Origin: Lachnospiraceae bacterium UBA7202
Lineage (GTDB): Bacteria; Bacillota; Clostridia; Lachnospirales; Lachnospiraceae
Assembly: GCA_002490705.1 (NCBI GenBank)
Contig: DKUO01000038.1
Span: 124,001 to 188,000, forward strand
Direction of reading: 5' to 3'
Length of the DNA: 64,000 nucleotides
The position numbers were made by a program, and so were the translations under genes. The notes under the pieces were generated by a model. That model did not search any database and was not told the DNA's origin. It saw only the letters and a program-made list of their open reading frames with translations. Positions 8,392 through 15,731 of this stretch are shown here, in pieces (within the stretch, counting starts at the first letter, position 1; each line of letters begins with the position of its first letter).

Positions 8392-8949
8392 TCATGGATT
8401 ATTTTTGTAGGCTTCGCCGAAAGGCGATTGGGAAAATGCCTGATACATTTCTTTCTGTTCCGGGGTAAGCATGTTTAACAGCATATCCAACATGGATGAG
8501 CCGGCATTTTCATCTTTTCCGGTATCGGCGCCAGAGGAAGAAGAAAACGGGCTGGCAATTCCGTCAAGGGAAAGATCAGGGAAGATTTCTTTCATGGCGT
8601 TCATGGTCTGAGTCATTTCCTGTACGGTTTCAAAGGTTTGCAGCATATTCTGTATCTGTTCTAACTGTTTGATTTCCTCCGGGGAAGAATAGAGGGAAAG
8701 TTCCCTGCACAGCTTTCGCAGATCGGGCTTTTCCGGCTGGGAAAGCCCGCATCCGCTAAGCGTAGTGGGGTGTCTTTTGGTATAATTCATGGTATATTGC
8801 AATTCCATATATTTGATGTAAACCGCCAGATGTTTTTGCATAGAAGGCTCTATGTAGGGGAGAAGAACCTTGAGCTTTTGCATCTGATTCGTGGTATATA
8901 AGGCATCGAATGCCATAACGCTTGATGCATCTTCTTTTTTATCCGTCAT
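8392..8949 (-). CDS. Unknown protein, first gene of a two-gene unit
   Basis: 185 aa, without signal peptide or membrane segment. The middle is helical with Met- and Gln-rich stretches (about residues 95-125), a Ser-rich linker (SPFSSSSG) follows, and the end contains LDMLLNMLTPEQKEMYQAF, which looks like a short helical hairpin. It is not a family I recognise. The neighbouring Cys-rich coat-like gene and the lack of a clear sigma-A promoter are compatible with sporulation expression, but that is weak inference. AGAAAGG lies upstream of the ATG. Confidence 0.6.
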   Translation of the reverse strand: MTDKKEDASSVMAFDALYTTNQMQKLKVLLPYIEPSMQKHLAVYIKYMELQYTMNYTKRHPTTLSGCGLSQPEKPDLRKLCRELSLYSSPEEIKQLEQIQNMLQTFETVQEMTQTMNAMKEIFPDLSLDGIASPFSSSSGADTGKDENAGSSMLDMLLNMLTPEQKEMYQAFSQSPFGEAYKNNP

Positions 8950-8990
8950 AAGCTATGCCTTTCTGATGCCCTGATTTTCTCTACAGTATA

Positions 8991-9105
8991 TGACACACGC
9001 TAGAAAAATAGCCTCCTCCCAAAATATGGATCGCGCTGCGGCAGGCGAAAGAACCCGCCGCAGGCGAAGAATCCTGTGAAAGGACTCTAATTCAGACGTG
9101 TGTCA
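8991..9105. repeat. 115-bp structured inverted-repeat element
   Basis: Bounded by a perfect 9-bp inverted repeat, TGACACACG (8991-8999) and CGTGTGTCA (9097-9105). Inside is a hairpin TGCGGCAGG / CCCGCCGCA (9037-9045, 9054-9062) with loop CGAAAGAA, followed by a near-repeat of the GCAGGCGAA unit. The loop motif CGAAAGAAC(C) recurs in the central hairpin of the 122-bp element at 36241-36362. No ORF. It fills the gap between the minus-strand genes at 8949 and 9142. Confidence 0.45.
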
Positions 9106-9141
9106 AGATGTGATTGTGCCAAAACTGTTAACTGCCCGCGC

Positions 9142-9372
9142 TTAGTTGTTGCAACAGCAGGATAACAGGATCAAAATCCAGATCCAAGAGCAGCAGTTAT
9201 TGTCGCCGCCAAAAAGGCTGTTGCCGCCGAAAAGACCGCCGCCACAGCCGCAACCGTCGCCGTTGCCGCAGCAGGATAACAGGATCAGAATCCAGATCCA
9301 GGATCCGCATCCGCAGTTGTTAGCAGGGCTGGGATTGTTACATCCGCAGTGTGTTGCTGTAAGATCACTCAT
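9142..9372 (-). CDS. Small Cys/Gly-rich protein, spore-coat-like (chorion class high-cysteine type)
   Basis: 76 aa. The motif SWIWILILLSCC occurs twice, once mid-protein and once near the C-terminus, separated by a Gly/Cys-rich linker with two LFGG units. At DNA level this is a direct repeat of about 30 bp. Similar Lachnospiraceae proteins are annotated as chorion class high-cysteine HCB protein 13. The start is ATG 9372 with GGAGG upstream; the longer frame starts at a TTG inside that site. A sigma-K-like promoter upstream (9403-9429) suggests late mother-cell expression, which would suit a coat or crust protein. Role inferred. Confidence 0.65.
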   Translation of the reverse strand: MSDLTATHCGCNNPSPANNCGCGSWIWILILLSCCGNGDGCGCGGGLFGGNSLFGGDNNCCSWIWILILLSCCCNN

Positions 9373-9402
9373 GTTAGTGTCCTCCAAATGTTAGTTATGG
9401 TT

Positions 9403-9429
9403 TATCTTATGTGGGAGAGGAAAATGTGT
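9403..9429 (-). promoter_or_regulatory. Candidate sigma-K-type promoter for the Cys-rich protein
   Basis: Read on the minus strand: AC (9429-9428), 16 nt, then CATAAGATA (9411-9403). This fits the B. subtilis sigma-K -10 pattern CATAnnnTA with an AC at -35. The start would lie about 20-25 nt before the ATG. No sigma-A promoter is seen at this position. Confidence 0.35.
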
Positions 9430-9502
9430 GTCTGTGGAGAAATATTTATATTTTTCGGAGGAAATTTAGTTTTCGTGTTTTTGATTTCCGAACAGGGAGG
9501 AC

Positions 9503-9531
9503 TTGAAACATATGTTCGCCTGTGGTAAGAT
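9503..9531 (+). promoter_or_regulatory. Sigma-A promoter for the NusG-II/Gx transporter genes
   Basis: TTGAAA (9503-9508), a 17-nt spacer, TAAGAT (9526-9531). The predicted start falls near 9538, which argues for translation from ATG 9556 rather than ATG 9538. Confidence 0.6.
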
Positions 9532-9555
9532 ATCCATATGCACAAAAAAGAGAAA

Positions 9556-10008
9556 ATGAAACAGCATATGACAAGAGCGGATGCGGCTTTGATCGGGGTC
9601 TTCCTTCTGGCGGCGGCAGTGCTTGCGGTATGGTTTGCTTTTGGGAGTAAAGAGGGGCGGACGCTGCGGATTTCTTATGACGGGGAAGTGATCGTGACAG
9701 AGGCTTTGGACGCGAATGTCCGGTCAAAGAGCAGTCCGGTTTACTATTTATTTCTCTTTGAGGAGAGCGGAACGACATGGGAACGGTTTGAGACGTATCC
9801 GGAAATTCCCGACGGAGTACCTTATAATCTGTTATCTGTCTCCGGATCAGAGGTTTCGATGGAGGCCGCTGATTGTAGGGATCAGATCTGTGTCCGCCAC
9901 AGACCGGTCTCGGCAGGCGGGGAGAGTATCATCTGTCTGCCTCACAGGCTTGTGGTGGAAATGGCAGGCGGGACGGATGAGGCGCCGCTTGATGGGATGG
10001 TGAAGTGA
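9556..10008 (+). CDS. NusG domain II-containing membrane-anchored protein
   Basis: 150 aa from ATG 9556 (156 if ATG 9538 is used, but the promoter makes that start nearly leaderless). One N-terminal membrane segment (ALIGVFLLAAAVLAVWFAF) is followed by an external or internal beta domain. The C-terminal region CRDQICVRHRP...ICLPHRLVVEM matches the NusG-II fold proteins (consensus C-x(3)-ICV...ICLPHKLVV) that sit next to Gx transporters. The stop overlaps the next gene start (TGATG), so the two are probably translated together. Biochemical role unknown. Confidence 0.75.
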   Translation: MKQHMTRADAALIGVFLLAAAVLAVWFAFGSKEGRTLRISYDGEVIVTEALDANVRSKSSPVYYLFLFEESGTTWERFETYPEIPDGVPYNLLSVSGSEVSMEAADCRDQICVRHRPVSAGGESIICLPHRLVVEMAGGTDEAPLDGMVK

Positions 10009-10577
10009 TGAGAAGGACGGTAGAACTTGGCTTTTTGCTGGCGCTTGCCCTGATTTTGTCCTATGTGGAGTCCCTGATTCCCTTTTCTTTCGGCATACCG
10101 GGGATTAAGCTGGGGCTCCCCAATCTGATTGTGCTGTTGCTTTTATACGATACTTCCGGTGTGGAAAATATTCTGGCAGAACACGAGGACAGGAGCGGCG
10201 TGGCAAAGGAAAAGGCTTTTTCCAGAGGAGCGAGGGAGGCTTTGATGGTGAACGCCCTGCGGATTGTCCTGTCAGGGTTTCTGTTCAGCAATTTATATAC
10301 GATTCTATATGCCTTATCGGGGGCGGCGTTTAGCTTCCTTGCCATGCTGATGGGAAAAAAATGCGGTCGTTTTTCCATGATCGGGGTGAGCGTGCTTGGC
10401 GGGGTGTTCCACAATATCGGGCAGATGATCGTAGCGATGCTGGTGGTGGAGACTTTTGCGGTTTCCTATTATGCGCCCTTTCTGATTGTGGCGGGCACGG
10501 CGACGGGAGCGCTGCTTGGGATTGCAGGGATGGAGCTTGTTCCCTATCTGCACAAGATGGGGCGGAAAGGAAAGTAG
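10008..10577 (+). CDS. Gx transporter family membrane protein (Hpre_diP_synt_I type)
   Basis: 189 aa with about five hydrophobic segments. The conserved SFGIPGIKLGLPNLIVLLLL region near the N-terminus (residues about 28-46) is the hallmark of the family once called heptaprenyl diphosphate synthase component I and now Gx transporter, an S-component-like membrane protein of unknown substrate. Start at ATG 10008 (GTG 10005 is also in frame). It follows the NusG-II protein by translational overlap, an arrangement seen in other Clostridia. A hydrophilic insert (about residues 55-75) separates the first helices. Confidence 0.75.
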   Translation: MRRTVELGFLLALALILSYVESLIPFSFGIPGIKLGLPNLIVLLLLYDTSGVENILAEHEDRSGVAKEKAFSRGAREALMVNALRIVLSGFLFSNLYTILYALSGAAFSFLAMLMGKKCGRFSMIGVSVLGGVFHNIGQMIVAMLVVETFAVSYYAPFLIVAGTATGALLGIAGMELVPYLHKMGRKGK

Positions 10578-10633
10578 CGTTAGATGAGGATTAAGGTGGA
10601 TTTGCACGATACGGGGAAAGAGGGAAACGGGCC

Positions 10634-11248
10634 ATGTACGCATACATAAAAGGAACGCTTATGGAAATTACGGAGGAAGCGGTGGTCGTTGAGACCGGCG
10701 GAATCGGCTATAATATCAAGGTTTCCACCAACACGGCGGATCTTCTGCCGGGGATCGGGAGCGAGGTAAAAATCTATACCTACACGCTGGTGCGGGAGGA
10801 TTCTTTCAGCCTCTACGGTTTTCTGACAAGGGACGATCTGGATATCTTTAAGAAACTGATTACGGTGAGCGGGATCGGGCCGAAGGGGGGACTTGCAATT
10901 CTCTCCGTGATGAGCGCGGACGCCCTGCGGTTTGCGGTGGCGGCGGGAGATGCGAAGGAGATCGCCAAGGCGCCGGGGGTGGGAAAGAAGACGGCGGAAC
11001 GGGTGATTCTTGACTTGCGGGATAAGATTTCCATAGAAGACACCCTGCGAAACCTTGGCTCATCGGATGGCAGAGCGGGCGGTGACACGGGGCTTGCAGA
11101 CAACATGATGAAGCGGGAAGCAATCGAGGCGCTGACAGCTCTCGGATATTCCGCCTCAGAGGCGGCGGCTGCCGTGAAGAAGGTGGAGATTTCGGAGAAT
11201 GATACTTCGGAGACCATCTTAAAGCAGGCGCTGAAACATATGTTCTGA
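10634..11248 (+). CDS. ruvA: Holliday junction branch migration protein RuvA
   Basis: 204 aa, normal family length. The N-terminal OB domain starts MYAYIKGTL and continues ETGGIGYNI; domain II holds helix-hairpin-helix motifs (ITVSGIGPKGGLAILS and IAKAPGVGKKTAERVILDL); domain III (RuvB-binding) is at the C-terminus (AIEALTALGYSASEAAAAV). RuvA binds four-way junctions and recruits RuvB. Ribosome binding site GAGGGAAA upstream. ruvB, usually the next gene, lies 6.2 kb downstream, with an ABC exporter and an opposite-strand pair in between. Confidence 0.95.
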   Translation: MYAYIKGTLMEITEEAVVVETGGIGYNIKVSTNTADLLPGIGSEVKIYTYTLVREDSFSLYGFLTRDDLDIFKKLITVSGIGPKGGLAILSVMSADALRFAVAAGDAKEIAKAPGVGKKTAERVILDLRDKISIEDTLRNLGSSDGRAGGDTGLADNMMKREAIEALTALGYSASEAAAAVKKVEISENDTSETILKQALKHMF

Positions 11249-11268
11249 TGATCGAGCAAGCTCGATCA
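11249..11268. repeat. Palindrome TGATCGAGC-AA-GCTCGATCA after ruvA
   Basis: A perfect 9-bp inverted repeat with a 2-nt centre, directly after the ruvA stop codon, with no T-run. The core GATCGAGC / GCTCGATCAC and the following CGGATTG recur with small changes after mgsA (54512-54540). This suggests a dispersed intergenic palindrome family rather than a terminator. Confidence 0.6.
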
Positions 11269-11315
11269 CGGATTGGAAGGCAGGCGCGTATTGAACGCCG
11301 GCGGAGGATGATACA

Positions 11316-13100
11316 TTGATTTTCGGAAAGCACATTAACCGTTATTATTTAAAACACGGGCCGTTGCTGCTTGTCGGTATCGCAGCCCTTATTTTCGTGG
11401 ATTATTTTCAGCTGATTCTGCCGGAGCTGTACCGCATTGTAGTGAACGGCATGAACGGCGGTTTGGTGGAGTCCGGCGGGAGGCTTGTGCCCTTTACGAT
11501 GGACGTCCTTCTGGATGAGGTGTGCCTTCGGGCGATTGTGATTATTCTCGTCATGGTGGTTGGGCGGTTTTTGTGGCGCGTCAGCTTTTACGGGGCGGCG
11601 ATTAAAGTGGAGACCGACCTGCGCAATCAAATGTTCGACCACTGTAAAAATCTTTCACAGGATTATTTTCAGGTCAATAAGGTGGGAAACCTGATGAGCC
11701 TTTTCACCAACGATCTGGATACCATACAGGAGTGTTTCGGAGACGGGATACTGATGTTTTGTGACGCTTTGTTTTTAGGGCTGCTCGCATTTTATAAGAT
11801 GTGGAAGATGGACAGGGTACTGACGGGGCTTTCCATGATTCCCATGGCGCTTCTCTTTCTGATCGGGACGGTGCTGTTTAAGGCCATGAAGAGGAAGTGG
11901 GAGGTCAGGCAGGAGGCGTTTTCAAGGCTGTCAGATTTTTCACAGGAGAATTTTTCGGGAATTGCGGTGATCAAAGCCTTTGTGAAAGAGTATCTGGAAC
12001 TGAAGGAGTTTCGGAAACTGAATGTGGAAAATGAGGAGGTCAATGTAGTCTATACCCGAATTTCGACGCTGCTCAATATTCTCACCATACTGCTTGTGGA
12101 GTCGGTGATCTGTGTCATACTGGGGTACGGCGGATATCTGGTCTACTGCGGCAGGTTTGACGCCGGACGGCTTGTGGAGTATATCGTGTATTTTGACTCC
12201 ATCATATGGCCTGTGATGGCGGTGTCCATGTTGATTGAGAAGACCTCGCGGGGAAAGGCTTCCCTGAACCGGATAGGGGAGCTCCTGGAAGCGGAGATTA
12301 CGGTGAAAGACCGGACGGATGTGACGGATCTTACCAATATGAAGGGAGAGATCGAATTCCGGCATCTTTCCTTCCGTTATCCTGACGGGGAAATAGATGC
12401 TCTGCGCGACGTCTCCTTTACCATTCATGCCGGAGAGAGCGTGGGCGTGGTGGGCAGAACGGGATCCGGCAAAACGATTCTGGTGGATTTGATTCTGCGC
12501 GCCTACAATGTGCCGGACGGCACGCTTTTTATTGACGGGCATGATGTGAATACGGTTTCCATCCGTTCCGTGCGGGAGGGCTGCGCTTATGTGCCGCAGG
12601 ATAATTTCCTGTTCTCCGATACGATTGAAAACAATATCTCTTTTGCGGTGGATGAGACGGACGACGCCCTTGTGGAGCATGCCGCGAAGCTTTCCGATGT
12701 GCACGACGATATTATGAACTTTACGGCGGGCTACCGGACGGTGTTGGGAGAGCGGGGTGTTACGGTGTCCGGCGGGCAAAAGCAGCGGATTTCCATTGCA
12801 AGGGCGGTGTTAAAGGACTCGGCGATCTTGATCTTAGACGACTCTGTCTCCGCGGTGGACATGAAGACGGAAAAAACTATTTTAAAAAATCTGTTGGAGG
12901 AGCGGAAGGGTAAGACAACGATTCTGATTGCCCACCGCATTTCCACGGTGGAGCATATGGACAAGATTATTTACATTGACGAGGGACGTGTCTGCGCGGT
13001 CGGCAGCCATGAAAGCCTGTGTGATAGCTGCGAGGATTACCGGAAAATGGTTGATTTGCAGCGCATGGAAGAGGAAGCGGGAGGTGAGGCAGATGCATGA
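11316..13100 (+). CDS. ABC exporter half-transporter, subunit A (degenerate ATP site)
   Basis: 594 aa: a six-helix transmembrane domain (about 15-310) and a nucleotide-binding domain. Walker A is GRTGSGKT (380-387) and the signature is SGGQ. Walker B ends LILDDS, so the catalytic glutamate is Asp509. Start is TTG 11316, with GGAGG 8 nt upstream. It overlaps subunit B by 8 bp, and the pair forms a type IV (ABCB-like) heterodimer of the BmrCD/LmrCD kind. Loss of the Glu here together with SAGQ in the partner places one degenerate ATP site exactly as in known heterodimers. Substrate unknown; multidrug or peptide export is possible. Confidence 0.85.
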   Translation: MIFGKHINRYYLKHGPLLLVGIAALIFVDYFQLILPELYRIVVNGMNGGLVESGGRLVPFTMDVLLDEVCLRAIVIILVMVVGRFLWRVSFYGAAIKVETDLRNQMFDHCKNLSQDYFQVNKVGNLMSLFTNDLDTIQECFGDGILMFCDALFLGLLAFYKMWKMDRVLTGLSMIPMALLFLIGTVLFKAMKRKWEVRQEAFSRLSDFSQENFSGIAVIKAFVKEYLELKEFRKLNVENEEVNVVYTRISTLLNILTILLVESVICVILGYGGYLVYCGRFDAGRLVEYIVYFDSIIWPVMAVSMLIEKTSRGKASLNRIGELLEAEITVKDRTDVTDLTNMKGEIEFRHLSFRYPDGEIDALRDVSFTIHAGESVGVVGRTGSGKTILVDLILRAYNVPDGTLFIDGHDVNTVSIRSVREGCAYVPQDNFLFSDTIENNISFAVDETDDALVEHAAKLSDVHDDIMNFTAGYRTVLGERGVTVSGGQKQRISIARAVLKDSAILILDDSVSAVDMKTEKTILKNLLEERKGKTTILIAHRISTVEHMDKIIYIDEGRVCAVGSHESLCDSCEDYRKMVDLQRMEEEAGGEADA

Positions 13101-14994
13101 GTATTATCCGCTTTTCACAGTGGGGGCGATTGTCGGGGCGTTCGCCGTCGTTCTTCTTGCCGCGTATTTTTGTATAAAGGATAAAAAGCAGTCCACGGGC
13201 TTTGAACGGCAGATGGGTGACAAGGAAATTATGAGCCGCCTGATGCAGTATGCCAAGCCTTATTGGCGGCAGTTTTTGCTGGTGGGCGGTGTGATGCTCT
13301 TTTCGATCGCTTACGACATGCTTTCTCCGCTTATTATCGGATGGATCGAGGAACTGGTTGCAGGTAATTTTTCTATGCGGCAGATTTACAGGGCGGTTGC
13401 GCTCTATGTGGGAATCCTGCTTGTGTCCATGCTTTGCAGCTATGTGCAGGCGGTGGTTCTGCAAAAGACGGGACAGAGAACTATCTCTGTTATGCGTGAG
13501 GACCTGTTTGTAAAGATAGAAAAGCTCTCCCATGAACAGCTGAACGCGATTCCGGTGGGAAAGCTTGTGACCCGCGTGACCAACGACACCAACGCGATCT
13601 CGATGATGTTTACCAATCTTTTGGTAAACCTTGTCAAAAATGTTTTTGTAATTGTCGGTGTGTTTGCGGCCATGCTTCTGCTCAATTATGAGTTAACGCT
13701 TATGATCCTGTGCTTTGTGCCGTTTATTGTTCTGTTTACCGTTATTTTCCGCAAGTTTTCTAGAAGGGCCTACCGGAAGGTGAAGGACTGCACGACGGAC
13801 ATTAACACTTATCTTTCCGAGAATCTTTCCGGTATTAAGATCACCCAGATCTTTAACCGGGAGGAGGCGAAGATGCAGGATTTTCGGGAGAAGAGCAATG
13901 CCCTTGGGAGGGCGAAGCAGGAGCAGATATTTGTTTTCGGCATTTTCCGGCCGTTAGTGTACATGCTCTACGTCAGTTCCGTGCTCTGCCTTTTATATCT
14001 GGGCGGCAGAGGGTATCTGAAAGACCAGACGTTTATGGGACAGGTGATTACCAGTGGTACGCTGGTATCTTTCTATCTGTACATTATGAAATTTTTTAAT
14101 CCGATCCAGAGTCTGGCGGAGCAGTTTAACTGGCTACAGTCGGCGCTTGCCTCTGCGGAAAAGGTTTTTACCGTCATGGATCTTGAGCCTGTCATACAGG
14201 ATGCGCCGGATGCCATCGAGCTTTCCGAAGTGCGGGGCGAAATTGAGTTTCGGGATGTGTGGTTTTCCTATGTGGAGGATGAATGGGTGTTAAAAGGCGT
14301 TTCCTTTCACGTGATGCCGAAGGAGACGGTGGCCTTTGTGGGCTCCACCGGCTCGGGAAAGACCACGATCCTTTCCCTGATTTGCAGAAACTATGAGTTT
14401 CAGAAGGGAGAGATCCTGATAGATGGCATTGATATCAGGAAGATCAAAATTTCTTCACTGCGCCGGTTCTTTGGGCAGATGCTACAGGATGTGTTCCTGT
14501 TTTCAGGGACCATCCGCAGCAATATTGCACTCCGTGCGGAGGATATTTCAGATGAGGAGATCAAAGACGCCTGTCATTATGTGAATGCGGATCATTTTAT
14601 TGACAAGTTGGAAAAGGGATTGGATGAGGAGGTGCGGGAGAGAGGGAACAATTTTTCCGCAGGACAGCGACAGCTTCTGTCCTTTGCGAGAACCATTGTC
14701 CACAAACCGGCCGTTATGATTCTGGATGAGGCTACCGCCAACATCGATACGGAGACGGAGCTGTTGATACAAAATTCGTTGGAAAAGATGCAGAATATCG
14801 GAACCATGCTGATCGTTGCCCACAGGCTTTCCACCATTCAACATGCGGACAATATCATTGTGCTGTCCCACGGAAAGATTATTGAGCAGGGCAGCCATCA
14901 GGCGCTTTTGGAAAAGCGGGGAAAATATTACAAATTGTATCATTTGCAGTATAGGCGGGAGGAAATGGCACGGGAAAAGGGGAAAGACCGTTAG
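13093..14994 (+). CDS. ABC exporter half-transporter, subunit B (catalytic ATP site)
   Basis: 633 aa. An additional N-terminal membrane helix (LFTVGAIVGAFAVVLLAAYF) and a linker precede the usual six-helix domain. The nucleotide-binding domain has Walker A GSTGSGKT (417-424), signature SAGQ (522-525, not SGGQ) and Walker B LILDEA-type with Glu546. Start at ATG 13093, overlapping the end of subunit A; the long upstream frame is a shadow of subunit A. It converges on the PII-like gene, and the two stops overlap by 4 bp. Function as for subunit A. Confidence 0.85.
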   Translation: MHEYYPLFTVGAIVGAFAVVLLAAYFCIKDKKQSTGFERQMGDKEIMSRLMQYAKPYWRQFLLVGGVMLFSIAYDMLSPLIIGWIEELVAGNFSMRQIYRAVALYVGILLVSMLCSYVQAVVLQKTGQRTISVMREDLFVKIEKLSHEQLNAIPVGKLVTRVTNDTNAISMMFTNLLVNLVKNVFVIVGVFAAMLLLNYELTLMILCFVPFIVLFTVIFRKFSRRAYRKVKDCTTDINTYLSENLSGIKITQIFNREEAKMQDFREKSNALGRAKQEQIFVFGIFRPLVYMLYVSSVLCLLYLGGRGYLKDQTFMGQVITSGTLVSFYLYIMKFFNPIQSLAEQFNWLQSALASAEKVFTVMDLEPVIQDAPDAIELSEVRGEIEFRDVWFSYVEDEWVLKGVSFHVMPKETVAFVGSTGSGKTTILSLICRNYEFQKGEILIDGIDIRKIKISSLRRFFGQMLQDVFLFSGTIRSNIALRAEDISDEEIKDACHYVNADHFIDKLEKGLDEEVRERGNNFSAGQRQLLSFARTIVHKPAVMILDEATANIDTETELLIQNSLEKMQNIGTMLIVAHRLSTIQHADNIIVLSHGKIIEQGSHQALLEKRGKYYKLYHLQYRREEMAREKGKDR

Positions 14995-15707
14995 GCATCC
15001 CCGCTTTCGGCTGTTTCGCTTTCTTCTGCGTACTCGGCAAGCAGACGCATCCCGGCGGTCTCGGTTACGGGAAGAGAGAAAACAATGGATTTTGCCTTGG
15101 AATGTAAGCCGGCATCTTCCATGACAGCCTTCATGATGGCGTTTTTCTGCTCTTTCTTCACCACGATAAAGATGATTTCTTTTTCGGCGGCCAATGTGAC
15201 GCCTAAGAACTTGTCGGCGCTTTCCATGCCGGTGCCTTTGGCGTGTATGACAGTGCCGCCGCCCGCCTGCATTTTTCTTGCCGCGTCCATGATGAGTTCC
15301 GTGTAGCCCTGATTGGCGATGATAACTAAAAGCTCATATTTGGTGTCTTTCAAAACGGTTTCCTCCCCAATTTCAAATGCTTGGTCTCCGGTCAGGAAGT
15401 GCAGCGCCTTTAAGCCGCCGATGCTGGCCAGAGGGATAATAAATGCGATGCCTGTGCCGGGGACGTCGATCTGCATTTCCCGTTCCAGCCCTGTTTTTAC
15501 TTTTTTCCAGGTTTTGCGGGTGACAACGGAGAAAATAACAGCCTTTTCCGTGCCGTCCAACCCGAAATAATCGAGAAGCTCATTGCCGGCAGTTCCGTTT
15601 CCGAGGGTGATGAAATTGACCGGAACGCCGTATCTGTCATAAAAAGCCGCGAAGTCCTTGGTGCGGTCTCTGGTGATGATAGCAGTCATTAGATATAATT
15701 CGCTCAT
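14991..15707 (-). CDS. PII-like (GlnB-superfamily) double-domain protein
   Basis: 238 aa, about twice the 112-aa PII length. Two ferredoxin-like halves are visible: residues about 1-115 (LYLMTAIITRDRTKDF...) and 120-225 (KYELLVIIANQGYTELIMDAARKMQAGGGTVIHAKGTG, close to the PII pattern for the GxG strand-turn). The T-loop tyrosine site cannot be confirmed. It lies 24 nt downstream of the DUF1538 gene on the same strand, with ACGGAGGT before its ATG, so the two form an operon. By analogy with PII-AmtB it may control the transporter; that is inference. Confidence 0.7.
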   Translation of the reverse strand: MSELYLMTAIITRDRTKDFAAFYDRYGVPVNFITLGNGTAGNELLDYFGLDGTEKAVIFSVVTRKTWKKVKTGLEREMQIDVPGTGIAFIIPLASIGGLKALHFLTGDQAFEIGEETVLKDTKYELLVIIANQGYTELIMDAARKMQAGGGTVIHAKGTGMESADKFLGVTLAAEKEIIFIVVKKEQKNAIMKAVMEDAGLHSKAKSIVFSLPVTETAGMRLLAEYAEESETAESGDA

Positions 15708-15731
15708 TGACTGACCTCCGTTTGCTGATGA

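Noticed and set aside
11940..12779. 279-codon minus-strand ORF inside ABC subunit A
   Set aside because: It is antisense to the transporter and nucleotide-binding domain, with no start signal and biased composition.
12928..13092. Upstream start for ABC subunit B (ATG 12928)
   Set aside because: This region is coding for subunit A in another frame; ATG 13093 has a suitable site and gives a standard exporter N-terminus.
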